From the NCBI GenBank assembly GCA_937934745.1, contig CALGZC010000040.1:94718-158717 (forward strand): 64,000 nucleotides of DNA. The letters are read 5' to 3'. The stretch is from an uncultured Blastocatellia bacterium (lineage in GTDB: Bacteria > Acidobacteriota > Blastocatellia > Chloracidobacteriales > Chloracidobacteriaceae). The position numbers and the translations under genes are program-made. Below, one piece after another: positions 44,376 through 52,283 of this stretch. Positions within the stretch are counted from its first letter, which is position 1, and the number at the start of each line of letters is the position of its first letter. The notes below the pieces were generated by a model. The model had not been told where the DNA came from and made no database searches. It saw nothing but the letters and a program-made list of their open reading frames with translations.

Positions 44376-45377
44376 ATGAACAACGACACTCGCCGGAGTT
44401 TGCTCGACCTTGAACGCTTTCTGACCGAGGCCGTACGCGCAAATCCCATTCTTACGCCGGATGATGTCAAGCCGCACCTCTTGGTGCGTCAGATTTTGGA
44501 CCAGCTCTCGCTCAAGCGATTTATCTGGGTTGGGAATCAAACCTTTGTGCCGAACCGGATGGTTTTTACCGTTCCCAACCTACGTCCGGCCAAGCTGGAA
44601 GAGTTGGAAGTCCTCTTCAACTCTGTGGTGTTCACCAAAATGGTGTATGACTACATTACCGGCTCCGGGTTTCGGTTACTGGAGCCGTTGGTTGTGGAAA
44701 TCCGCCCCACCGTCGGTGCGGCCGGTGAGCCGACCCACTGTTCGGTGAGCTTTGAGTGGACTTCCCCGGCAGAGCCAAATGAAGGCTTGGCCGTGACGGT
44801 GGATGAGCAATCGGGCCGGATCGTGGAGGTCAAGGGCTTCCGCCCCCAGATTCCACGACTGGCGCGCCTGACGGCGCTCAACGGTGAAGTCTATCGCTCG
44901 CCGTTCGTCATTACCAAACGGACGACATTTCTGGGACGGTTACGGACGGTTCTCGATCTGAAGACAGGCGAGGTCTTGCGCCGCAACGATTTTGTCTACG
45001 CTCGCCACGATCAACCCACCTCGCCGAACAAGAGCGTTTCCCGGCAGCACGCTTCGATTGTTTTCGATAACGGCGACTTCTACTTATTTGACACTGGGAG
45101 TGCAAATGGCACAGCAGTCGAACGCGCCGGTCAATCTATTGAGACGCCAACCGGTGATACGACCGGCATCAGATTGGAAGATGGGGATATCATTCGTCTG
45201 GGAACGGCTTTGGTACGCTTTGAGCTGGATCCGCCGGCGGCTGAATTGCCGGATGCCGCGTCATCTGAGGTGGAGACAGGGATGGACGATGGTCAATCAC
45301 CCACCGGCAATGTCACTGTTCGGGTCGATCGCAGTGAAATTCTCTTTGAGACCAGTAAGGTTCTTGACTCTGAGTGA
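44376..45377 (+). CDS. FHA-domain protein with FhaA-like N-terminal (DUF3662) domain
   Basis: A 333-residue cytoplasmic protein. The first 130 residues (LERFLTEAVRANPILTPDDV, FVPNRMVFTVPNL) match the N-terminal domain of actinobacterial FhaA. The FHA domain occupies about 200-300 with SVSRQHASIVFDN and DTGSANGTAVERAG, carrying the Ser-Arg-x-x-His phosphothreonine pocket and the Asn-Gly turn. FHA domains read phosphothreonine marks set by Ser/Thr kinases; no kinase gene is in the window. The start at 44376 follows a weak GGTGG. It sits between a PPP phosphatase and a small conserved protein. Confidence 0.85.
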   Translation: MNNDTRRSLLDLERFLTEAVRANPILTPDDVKPHLLVRQILDQLSLKRFIWVGNQTFVPNRMVFTVPNLRPAKLEELEVLFNSVVFTKMVYDYITGSGFRLLEPLVVEIRPTVGAAGEPTHCSVSFEWTSPAEPNEGLAVTVDEQSGRIVEVKGFRPQIPRLARLTALNGEVYRSPFVITKRTTFLGRLRTVLDLKTGEVLRRNDFVYARHDQPTSPNKSVSRQHASIVFDNGDFYLFDTGSANGTAVERAGQSIETPTGDTTGIRLEDGDIIRLGTALVRFELDPPAAELPDAASSEVETGMDDGQSPTGNVTVRVDRSEILFETSKVLDSE

Positions 45378-45408
45378 GGTGTGGTGACAGGTTTTCCTGG
45401 AGGTGTCT

Positions 45409-45732
45409 ATGATCCGACCAGGCGCTTGTGTCGTTCTTGGCTTGCACAGCCCGCGTGAAAAACTCTGGGGAATTTTGACCAGTCTCGACCCGTCTGGTGT
45501 TCATCTGCGGGGCTTGGACATTAATGCTTTCGATGATTGGCTCAGCGCGATCAGTAACGGCGAAAGCAACATCGGCCTGACGCACAGTTTTTTTCCAATG
45601 TGGCGCGTCGAGCGGATTCTCCTCGATGAATCGCTCGGTGAGATTCATTCTATGGGGCAACTCTTCGCCAAGCGCATCGGCATGAGTGTGACGGACTACT
45701 TAGGCGTTGGCAGCGAGGAATCGATCAGCTAA
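45409..45732 (+). CDS. Conserved hypothetical protein, 107 residues
   Basis: A small soluble protein beginning MIRPGACVVLGLHSPREKLW; the ribosome site GGAGG at 45399-45403 places the start at 45409. The first half looks beta-rich (VVLGLHSPREKLWGILTSL, GVHLRGLDINAF) and resembles an Sm-like or SH3-like small barrel; the second half contains FFPMWRVERILLDESLGEI and a helix. No function is recognised. It follows the FHA gene by 31 bp and is probably co-transcribed with the phosphatase and FHA genes. Confidence 0.7.
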   Translation: MIRPGACVVLGLHSPREKLWGILTSLDPSGVHLRGLDINAFDDWLSAISNGESNIGLTHSFFPMWRVERILLDESLGEIHSMGQLFAKRIGMSVTDYLGVGSEESIS

Positions 45733-45894
45733 AACATCGGCGCAACGCCAACGCTCTTCGGTCACCCCGTCCGCACACGGAGACTCCGCACAGAGCATCT
45801 GCTTCGCCTGGCTTTCGGCCCGCTCCACCACAGCGCCCCCCCTTTAGCGGGGAGTTTCCTTGTCCCGGCCCGGGCATAAGCCTGAACGTTCTCG

Positions 45895-46470
45895 ATGGAA
45901 CACGCTACCACCATCTTTTGGAAATCATTTGTCAAACATCCCCGGCAGACAGGGGCAATTGCGCCGAGTTCACGTTATTTGGCACGGGCAATGCTGGCGC
46001 AGACAGACCTGAGCCACACAACGTTTGTCATTGAGCTTGGACCCGGCACCGGTGCATTCACCGAGGTAATTCTGGCGGCGTTGCCACCGGGCGCCTCGTT
46101 CCTGGCCATTGAGCGGAATCCAGAACTGGCTACTTTCCTCCGACGGCGGCTGCCACAAGTGCAGGTGATTTGTGATAATGCTGCCCATCTGCGTCGGTAC
46201 ACGGCTGCGCACCCCACGCCACCGACAGCCATTTTTTGTGGTTTACCGTTGTCTTGGTTATCCTCCGATGAGCGGCGTGCTATTCTGGACGCCGTGGCTG
46301 ACGTCCTGCCGCCAGGTAGCACGTTTACCATGTTTCAGTACGTTCACGCGGCCTGGACCCCACCCGGACGCCAAGTCCACCGTGAGCTTGCCTGCCGTTT
46401 CCGTCGCATCGGGCGCTCGACCACCTGGTGGAACCTTCCGCCGGCGTATGTTGTGCATTGTGTCCGGTGA
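45895..46470 (+). CDS. SAM-dependent methyltransferase, phospholipid N-methyltransferase (PmtA)-like
   Basis: A 191-residue Rossmann methyltransferase. The start reads FWKSFVKHPRQTGAIAPSSRYLAR, a segment found in PmtA and rRNA-dimethylase-like enzymes, then motif I VIELGPGTGAFTEVIL and FLAIERNPELATFL. The post-I segment AIFCGLPLSWLSSDER is where PmtA enzymes carry SGLP. PmtA methylates phosphatidylethanolamine toward phosphatidylcholine. Without biochemical data the lipid substrate is an inference. The 162-bp gap upstream shows no gene. Confidence 0.8.
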   Translation: MEHATTIFWKSFVKHPRQTGAIAPSSRYLARAMLAQTDLSHTTFVIELGPGTGAFTEVILAALPPGASFLAIERNPELATFLRRRLPQVQVICDNAAHLRRYTAAHPTPPTAIFCGLPLSWLSSDERRAILDAVADVLPPGSTFTMFQYVHAAWTPPGRQVHRELACRFRRIGRSTTWWNLPPAYVVHCVR

Positions 46471-46546
46471 CGAAGCTCGGTAGTGAATGATACAGTCGGG
46501 ACGCACGAGACAGTTACGTTGCTATTGATCTGGGAGAGCAGCCCCT

Positions 46547-47365
46547 ATGTCTAAGCGCCCGCTTGTGACGCTGTTGACCGACTTTGGAACAAATGACCAC
46601 TTTGTCGCGGCGATGAAGGGCGTCATTCTCGATATTCATCGTGAGGTGGATATTGTGGACATCTCACATGATATTCCGCCCCACGATGTATTCGCCGGAG
46701 CCTTTGTGCTCCACAGCGCCATGTCATATTTTCCGCGCTTCACAACGCATGTGGCCGTCGTCGATCCGACAGTCGGCTCGGCGCGGCGACCAATTCTGGT
46801 CATGACCGACAACTACAATTTCATCGGCCCCGACAACGGGTTGTTCAGCTACGTCTATCAAACGGAAACCGTCAATCGCGTCATCCACATTACGGCCGAC
46901 TATTACTTCCGCCAACCGGTCTGTCCAACCTTTCATGGACGCGACATTTTCGCTCCGGTTGCCGGGTATCTGGCAAAGGGCGTGGATGCCCGCAAAATGG
47001 GCGAGCCAATTACGGATTACGTTCGGTTCGATGTGCCGCGTCCGGACATCTCCAATCCCAAACGGCTACGCGGCGCAATTCTGCACATTGACCGTTTCGG
47101 CAACTGCTTCACGAACTTCACGAAAGAGCATATCTCCTTGGCAGCGCTGCGGGCTGGCGGTAAGTTTGTGGTCATCCATCCCCAGGATCCGGCGAAAAGC
47201 CGGGAGATTGCTAAGTTTGTCAACCACTATGCCGAGGCGCAGCCGAATGAGTTGTTCACGCTGTTTTCGAGCACCGGCCACCTTGAAATCGCAGCCCTCA
47301 AGGTGCCGGCGGCGCGTGTTTTGGAAGCCCGGCGCGGCATGGAGGTGCAGTTCATCGTCCCGTAG
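46547..47365 (+). CDS. SAM hydroxide adenosyltransferase (DUF62, chlorinase/fluorinase superfamily)
   Basis: A 272-residue protein beginning LVTLLTDFGTNDHFVAAMKG, the hallmark of the family. Other blocks are VDISHDIPPHDVFAGAFVL, VVDPTVGS, NYNFIGPDNGLFSYV, TFHGRDIFAPVAGYL and a C-terminal LHIDRFGNCFTNF. Most bacterial members without a halide-binding loop split S-adenosylmethionine into adenosine and methionine. GGGAGAG lies nine bases before the ATG. It is 76 bp after a methyltransferase gene; both use SAM. Confidence 0.9.
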   Translation: MSKRPLVTLLTDFGTNDHFVAAMKGVILDIHREVDIVDISHDIPPHDVFAGAFVLHSAMSYFPRFTTHVAVVDPTVGSARRPILVMTDNYNFIGPDNGLFSYVYQTETVNRVIHITADYYFRQPVCPTFHGRDIFAPVAGYLAKGVDARKMGEPITDYVRFDVPRPDISNPKRLRGAILHIDRFGNCFTNFTKEHISLAALRAGGKFVVIHPQDPAKSREIAKFVNHYAEAQPNELFTLFSSTGHLEIAALKVPAARVLEARRGMEVQFIVP

Positions 47366-47596
47366 CTGTCCTGTTTCAGCTTAGGACGGCAGCACGCCAA
47401 GATTCGCGCCAAGATTGCAGATGCCGGGGACGGCCGTTTGCCCGCGCCCCGGCGTTGTGCGTCTGAAGTTGTGCAACAGGCTGCCTTTTCAGTCTGCCAC
47501 CCGGCGGGACGCGACAGGTTTTCTTGGCGCCTGTTATCTAGCGCGCCAAAACCGCCGGTTGAGCCGTCTTCCCCTGACTCCGGTCGGCAGCGCACG

Positions 47597-47624
47597 TGGA
47601 TTGTCCTGTCTGGATTGTCCTGTC
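47597..47624. repeat. Perfect 14-bp tandem duplication
   Basis: TGGATTGTCCTGTC occurs twice head to tail in the intergenic region after the SAM hydrolase gene. Confidence 0.9.
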
Positions 47625-47645
47625 CGCAAAACGCCTTCAAACGAA

Positions 47646-47671
47646 GCGTTGCCGCGCTGTGGAGGCAACGC
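47646..47671 (-). terminator. 8-bp hairpin downstream of the 47.7 kb minus-strand gene
   Basis: GCGTTGCC (47646-47653) pairs with GGCAACGC (47664-47671) over a 10-base loop, 26 bp after the stop at 47697. Reading on the minus strand a TTCGTTT tract follows, a weak intrinsic-terminator tail. Confidence 0.45.
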
Positions 47672-47696
47672 GCAGCGGGAACAGGAGCAGAACCCG

Positions 47697-48491
47697 CTAT
47701 TGTTCTCCGGGCGCTTTCAGCCCGAAAACCTTCAACGTTGTACGGGCTACTTCACGCGCTGCCGCCATGGAAGCCTCATGACCGTTGGCGCGCGCATCGG
47801 CTTCGAGCAGGGACATCAAACCGGCAAACAACACAAACGTGTCATAAACACCGGTCAGTTCCTCCGGTGTGCGTCCGTTCAAGACCTGAGATTCGGTCAA
47901 GAACGTATGGACTTGGTCAAGGATGTAGAATGACTGTTCGTCGGTGAGTTCGCGCCCGCTGAGCGTGGATAACGCTCCGCCGACGGCCAACCCGATCGCG
48001 TAGGTTAGATTATTTCGGCGAAAGTCTGGACTCCGTTCGAGTTCGGCGATGATCGAATCTCCCAGTTGCCGTAACACAGGACGGTGCGCCGGGTCGGACG
48101 ACAAAGCCGCAAATTGCTCCCCGATTGAGCGTTGCCGGCGTGGACGGAAGTCGGTCGCCGCATAGTCCTCCGGACGGCGCGCAACCGAACCGGCCGGTGG
48201 ATAGCCAACCGCGCCTTGTTGTCCGCGTGCGGTTCGTTGTTCCGGCTGTCCGGCGTTTTGTCTTTCCCGCTGAAGGCGCCGGCGCTTCATGCTGTCCAGT
48301 TCAATCGGGATGTACTGCATTGCCAGGTTCTGCCGGGATTGTGAGAGAATAAAACTGGCGTTCGCCATGGCCATGGTTTCAAACTGGAAGCCCGGATTTA
48401 GGTAGTCTGACCACTGCGCCGAAACAGGGCCGCCCAACAGCAGGAGAAAACAGGACAGCAGCAAACTGCGCCCATAAAAACGGAAGTGCAT
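47697..48491 (-). CDS. Exported protein of unknown function (DUF6683-like)
   Basis: A 264-residue protein with a clear signal peptide (LLLSCFLLLLGGPVSAQW). After an Arg/Gln-rich central stretch (residues about 68-120) the C-terminal half is helical: FAALSSDPAHRPVLRQLGDSI, NLTYAIGLAVGGALSTL, VYDTFVLFAGLMSLLEADA. This layout resembles the DUF6683 group of periplasmic proteins; function unknown. It is transcribed alone, convergent with the SAM hydrolase gene. A GAAGGAGGGAG-type ribosome site lies just upstream of the ATG. Confidence 0.7.
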   Translation of the reverse strand: MHFRFYGRSLLLSCFLLLLGGPVSAQWSDYLNPGFQFETMAMANASFILSQSRQNLAMQYIPIELDSMKRRRLQRERQNAGQPEQRTARGQQGAVGYPPAGSVARRPEDYAATDFRPRRQRSIGEQFAALSSDPAHRPVLRQLGDSIIAELERSPDFRRNNLTYAIGLAVGGALSTLSGRELTDEQSFYILDQVHTFLTESQVLNGRTPEELTGVYDTFVLFAGLMSLLEADARANGHEASMAAAREVARTTLKVFGLKAPGEQ

Positions 48492-48818
48492 GACTTCTCC
48501 CTCCTTTGTACTACGTGGTTTGTGCTATGTGGCATACCGAACTTTCCCTGATGGTGGTTGTTAGGAAGCCCTGGTGGTTCCATTCTCCCCGGCCTTACAA
48601 GCGGAGAACTCGACACGTCTCTGCGTGTCGGTTCTCGCGTAGGCTGCTGCCGTCAGTCCTGGGGTTGATCGTGAGTGTGCGAGATGTACCGTGGCCTCCC
48701 TTGCTTAGGCTTCAAGCGTTGTTCTGACGACCGGCCGGGCGCATTGTCGTCGAACAAGCACGTTGTGGGGCGCGCAAAGGCAGTCCTCCTCCGGCTGCGC
48801 GCCGTGTGTTCCCGGACC
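48492..48818. other. 327-bp region with a long bulged hairpin, no supported gene
   Basis: It separates gatB from the unknown exported-protein gene, both on the minus strand, so it carries the latter's promoter and the gatB transcript end. A bulged hairpin lies at 48604-48636. No gene or known RNA is recognised. Confidence 0.4.
48604..48636 (-). terminator. 13-bp hairpin with single-base bulge downstream of gatB
   Basis: GAGAAC-T-CGACACG (48604-48617) pairs with CGTGTCG-GTTCTC (48624-48636) over a six-base loop. It lies 183 bp past the gatB stop and could end that transcript. Confidence 0.45.
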
Positions 48819-50321
48819 TCACTGTGGCGGCTCCAGCAAGCGTTTGAGTACCTCATTGACAACCTGTGGGTTGGCCTTCCCCTTTGTCGCCTTCATAACC
48901 TGCCCGACGAAGAAGGCAAACAACGGCGTTTTGCCGGCGCGATATTCCGCCGTCTGCTTTGGGTTGGCAGCGATCACCTCGGCCGCAATTGCTTCAATGC
49001 GTCCAACATCAGAGACCTGTCCGCCGCCTAGTTCTTGCACAATTGCCTTGGGCGGTTTGCCGGTGGACAGCATTCGCTCGAAGACTTCCTTCGCCAGTTT
49101 ATTGCTCAGTGTCCCATCGGTAACGAGTGCCAGGAGTTCGGCCAGCGCCTCGGGACTGACGGGCGATGTGGTCAACGAGAGTTTCTCAATCGGAATGCGC
49201 GCCAACAACTCATTCGCAATCCAGTTGAAGGCAGCACGCGGGTTGCCGCTCGCCCTAACGCAGGCCTCAAAGAAATCTGCGGCTTCGCGCGTCGTTGTCA
49301 CCAGCGTCGAATCTTCAAGGGAAAGACCGTATGCCTCGGCAAAACGCCGCCGCCGTGGCTCCGGTAACTCCGGCACCCGGGCGCGCAACGCCGCGATGGT
49401 TTCTGCGCTCAAGACCAACGGCGGTAGGTCCGGTTCGGGGAAGTAGCGGTAGTCATGGGCTTCTTCCTTGCTGCGCATGGTGTAGGTGCGCGCCTCACGT
49501 TCATTCCAGAGGCGCGTTTCCTGTACAATGTGGCCGCCTTCCTCCAGAATCCGAATCTGCCGCGCTATTTCGTAGTCAATCGCCCGTTGGATGAAGCGAA
49601 ACGAGTTGAGATTTTTCGTTTCCGTCCGCGTTCCAAACCGGTCACTACCCCGACGTCGAATCGAAACATTGGCATCGCAGCGCAGACTCCCTTCTTCCAT
49701 GTTGCCGTCGCAAGCATCTACGTACAGCAATGCCCGTCGCAAATACTGAACGTAGTCATAGGCCTCCCAACTGCTGCGGAAGTCCGGCTCGCTCACAATC
49801 TCCACCAGAGGGACGCCACTACGGTTGAGGTTGACGTAGGAGGCATCGGACGAACCGGGCAGACCCTCGTGCAGGCTCTTGCCGGCATCTTCCTCAATGT
49901 GCATGCGCTGGATACGAAAGCGCTTCAACTGCCAGGCTATTGGACGCCCACCCTCATCCCGCTCGCTGGTCGGAATCTCAACATAGCCCGCCACGGAAAA
50001 GGGTTGGTCGTACTGGGAAATCTGATAGCCTTTGGGTAAGTCGGGATAGAAATAGTTCTTTCTTGAGAAAACTGAGACTTCGTTGATGTGCAGGTTTAGA
50101 GCAAAGGCTGCAAATGCCGCCTTCTCTACGACGGCCTGGTTGAGTACCGGCAGCGCACCGGGCAGGCCCAAACAGACCGGGCAGGTATTGGCGTTGGCTT
50201 CTGCGCCGAAGTCGGTCGGACAGGGGCAGAAAATTTTCGTCCGGGTGTTGAGTTGGGCGTGGATTTCAAGACCGATAACCGGTTCATATTTTTCACGAAG
50301 TAGCGTCGCCAAGTCAGTCAT
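48819..50321 (-). CDS. gatB: Aspartyl/glutamyl-tRNA(Asn/Gln) amidotransferase subunit B
   Basis: GatB activates mischarged Glu-tRNA-Gln or Asp-tRNA-Asn for amidation with ammonia channelled from GatA. The start reads YEPVIGLEIHAQLNTRTKIFC with the zinc-ligand pairs CPC and CPVC. GatB blocks RKNYFYPDLPKGYQISQYD, IEEDAGKSLHE, GVPLVEIVSEPD, SLRCDANVS and EAHDYRYFPEPDLPP are all present. The C-terminal YqeY-like tail domain ends NPQVVNEVLKRLLE. Length 500 is standard. gatA and gatC are not in the window. It lies 13 bp after the response regulator gene on the same strand. Confidence 0.97.
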   Translation of the reverse strand: MTDLATLLREKYEPVIGLEIHAQLNTRTKIFCPCPTDFGAEANANTCPVCLGLPGALPVLNQAVVEKAAFAAFALNLHINEVSVFSRKNYFYPDLPKGYQISQYDQPFSVAGYVEIPTSERDEGGRPIAWQLKRFRIQRMHIEEDAGKSLHEGLPGSSDASYVNLNRSGVPLVEIVSEPDFRSSWEAYDYVQYLRRALLYVDACDGNMEEGSLRCDANVSIRRRGSDRFGTRTETKNLNSFRFIQRAIDYEIARQIRILEEGGHIVQETRLWNEREARTYTMRSKEEAHDYRYFPEPDLPPLVLSAETIAALRARVPELPEPRRRRFAEAYGLSLEDSTLVTTTREAADFFEACVRASGNPRAAFNWIANELLARIPIEKLSLTTSPVSPEALAELLALVTDGTLSNKLAKEVFERMLSTGKPPKAIVQELGGGQVSDVGRIEAIAAEVIAANPKQTAEYRAGKTPLFAFFVGQVMKATKGKANPQVVNEVLKRLLEPPQ

Positions 50322-50334
50322 GAGCAGCGGTCAG

Positions 50335-50706
50335 TTATGCGCGATTGCGGGTCGTCGCCTTCACGATAGACAACAGTTGCGAAGGGGAAAACGGCTTGCG
50401 GAAATAGGTGACTACCCCTGCCTGCAGGGCGTTCATTTCTGTCTGCACGCTGGTGTCGCCGGTGAGGATAATCACGGGCAGATCCGCCAATGCCGGTATC
50501 TGCCGCAGCCGGCGGTATGTCTCACTGCCGTCCATCTCCGGCATATCGAGGTCAAGGAGTAGACAAGCAAATTGTGGGTCGCGCTGTAGCGTTTCCAGGG
50601 CAAGTTTCCCGTTTTCCACAGTGACCACATCAAAGTCCCGGCACAAGGTACTTCTAATGACGGCGCGGATTCCGCCGTCATCATCGGCGGCTAGGATACG
50701 TTTCAT
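50335..50706 (-). CDS. Single-domain response regulator (CheY-like receiver)
   Basis: A 123-residue receiver domain without an output domain. The acidic pocket is DDD near residues 8-10, the phosphoacceptor Asp is in LLLDLDMPEMDG, the Thr is in VIILTGDTS, and the Lys is in YFRKPFS. A stand-alone receiver usually acts by binding a partner or relaying phosphate. Its neighbours are gatB (13 bp downstream) and a rhomboid-like gene (45 bp upstream), neither of which names a partner; no histidine kinase lies in the window. Confidence 0.92.
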   Translation of the reverse strand: MKRILAADDDGGIRAVIRSTLCRDFDVVTVENGKLALETLQRDPQFACLLLDLDMPEMDGSETYRRLRQIPALADLPVIILTGDTSVQTEMNALQAGVVTYFRKPFSPSQLLSIVKATTRNRA

Positions 50707-50751
50707 GTTCTACGCACTCCTTGCTCAAGCGACAGACGAGAAGCCTCTTCT

Positions 50752-51555
50752 CTAGCGGCGCGGCCGACGCTCTTCCTGATTCAGACGTTCTTCGAGTTCA
50801 TCCCACATGCGCTGCATCTCAGCCTCAACAACACGGAAGTTGCGGTACTTGCGCCGAATCCGCCAGCGGCGAAAAGGTCCCACCACCCAGTTGTAGGTCG
50901 TGCGAAACCACGTCACCTCACGGCCGCGCACGTATAGAAAACCGATCCCTAACGCCCACAGTGCTGAGACCGAGTCTGGGTAGCCATATAACAAAAATAC
51001 AGTGTCAATCGCCGCCGAGACGTAAAAGATTGTTCGGCCGCGAAGTTGGACGAAGTTGAAAAAAGTCGGTGTGTGCCAGAGGTGGGCGGCAAATACACCA
51101 ACCATAAGCGAAAACAGCGTTCCTGAACTCGCCGCAAAGACCGGCGGAGGCACCGGTGACGGCAGCAGCAATCGAACGGCCAGTGCGACCAAGAGGGTCG
51201 CCAGGTAAGCTGCCGCGCCGCCGGCAAAGCATAGGGTCAAAAAGCGGCTCGTGCCCAGAAGGCGCTCAATGACGTTGCCGAACAGATACAGCACCAACAG
51301 CCCGATGAGCCATCCGAAGGGACTCAAGGGGGTCACGGTGGCGGTCAGCAGTTGCCACACGGCGCCGTTGAGAACGGCTTCGGGCAGGAAGAAGAAGGGC
51401 AACGGAAGGAAGGCCTGCACAATGACAACGACGGTCGTCGCAGCCATCAGAAACAGTGTGCCGGGTTGCAGTCCTCCGGTGCCCCCCAAGGGCTCGTCAA
51501 ACACACGACGCATACAGAAAAAACCTAATAAAAGCTTGAAAAAACGGTCAGACAT
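50752..51555 (-). CDS. Rhomboid-fold membrane protein lacking the catalytic residues
   Basis: A 267-residue protein with about six helices. The rhomboid pattern is recognisable: AVWQLLTATVTPLSPFGWLIGL, then LVLYLFGNVIERLLGTSRFL, then the helix-4 region FAASSGTLFSLMVGVFAAHL, and SALWALGIGFLYVRG. In active rhomboids a His/Asn pair precedes helix 2, a GxSG holds the Ser and a helix-6 His completes the dyad. Here Pro replaces the loop His, the Ser motif reads ASSGT, and helix 6 has no His. It is therefore probably a pseudo-rhomboid. The C-terminal 50 residues are a charged helix. Start 51555; the frame is open to 51657. Confidence 0.72.
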   Translation of the reverse strand: MSDRFFKLLLGFFCMRRVFDEPLGGTGGLQPGTLFLMAATTVVVIVQAFLPLPFFFLPEAVLNGAVWQLLTATVTPLSPFGWLIGLLVLYLFGNVIERLLGTSRFLTLCFAGGAAAYLATLLVALAVRLLLPSPVPPPVFAASSGTLFSLMVGVFAAHLWHTPTFFNFVQLRGRTIFYVSAAIDTVFLLYGYPDSVSALWALGIGFLYVRGREVTWFRTTYNWVVGPFRRWRIRRKYRNFRVVEAEMQRMWDELEERLNQEERRPRR

Positions 51556-51737
51556 GCCCCGCGCGCGCTGCCGCCTGCGGTTGACTATCGCACGGGACGG
51601 AACCCAACGCAACGGAGCTACTGCTTGACCGCAGCTCTGCTCGAGAGTCCATCTCACCGGCTTTCCATCCTGCTGCGCACCGACATAGAATAGGCGCTGC
51701 CGACGGTTCAGCGCCGAAGTATTCAGGAGGACATTGT

Positions 51738-52241
51738 GTGTTAGCTGCCATCAACCTCCACCGATGGATTGACGAGCACCGTCACCTCCTTCGCCCACCG
51801 GTGGGTAATGCTCAAATCTGGAAGGATCGGGAGTTTATGGTGACGGTCGTGGGTGGACCTAATCAACGTAAGGACTACCATATTGATCCGGGAGAAGAGT
51901 TCTTCTACCAGCTTGAAGGCGACATAACCCTTCGGCTGATCGAGCATGGGAAGTTTCGGGACCTGGCAATCCGCGAGGGGGAAATTTTTCTGCTGCCGCC
52001 GTTTGTACCACATTCCCCACAGCGCGGCCCCAACACACTGGGCCTGGTCATTGAGCGGGTGCGCCGACCGGATGAGCTGGACCGGTTCGAGTGGTACTGC
52101 GACCACTGCGGTAATCGCCTCTATGAGGTTGCATTGCATGTGACGGACCTCACAACGCAGCTCAAGCCGCTGTTTGACGCTTTCTGGGCCAACGAACGCG
52201 CTCGCACCTGCACCGTCTGCGGTCATCAACTCCAACCCTAA
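51738..52241 (+). CDS. 3-Hydroxyanthranilate 3,4-dioxygenase
   Basis: A cupin dioxygenase that opens the ring of 3-hydroxyanthranilate to the precursor of quinolinate, in tryptophan breakdown and NAD synthesis. The Fe(II) ligands are predicted as H48, E54 and H92 (DYHIDPGEEFFYQLEGD and VPHSPQRGPNT). The bacterial C-terminal rubredoxin-like site is complete with C121-DH-C124 and C158-TV-C161. Length 167. The GTG start follows AGGAGG at good distance. No other kynurenine-pathway gene (KMO, kynureninase) is in the window. It starts a plus-strand run with pheT 42 bp later. Confidence 0.92.
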   Translation: MLAAINLHRWIDEHRHLLRPPVGNAQIWKDREFMVTVVGGPNQRKDYHIDPGEEFFYQLEGDITLRLIEHGKFRDLAIREGEIFLLPPFVPHSPQRGPNTLGLVIERVRRPDELDRFEWYCDHCGNRLYEVALHVTDLTTQLKPLFDAFWANERARTCTVCGHQLQP

Positions 52242-52268
52242 CCCAAGACACCATAAACCCAAGACACC
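52240..52268. repeat. 16-bp-period tandem duplication between the dioxygenase and pheT
   Basis: AACCCAAGACACC occurs at 52240-52252 and again at 52256-52268, separated by ATA. It fills most of the short gap before pheT. Confidence 0.85.
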
Positions 52269-52283
52269 GACGACAACGCGCTT

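Larger units (their letters stand above)
47366..47696. other. 331-bp gap between convergent genes with duplication and hairpin
   Basis: The region holds a perfect 14-bp tandem duplication (47597-47624) and an 8-bp hairpin (47646-47671) but no gene I can support. Longer plus-strand frames cross it but have no family features and overlap the minus gene. Confidence 0.5.

Noticed and set aside
47415..47947. Two plus-strand frames of about 170 codons spanning the gap and the end of the unknown exported gene
   Set aside because: They overlap each other and the minus-strand gene, which has a signal peptide and a good ribosome site; the plus frames have neither.
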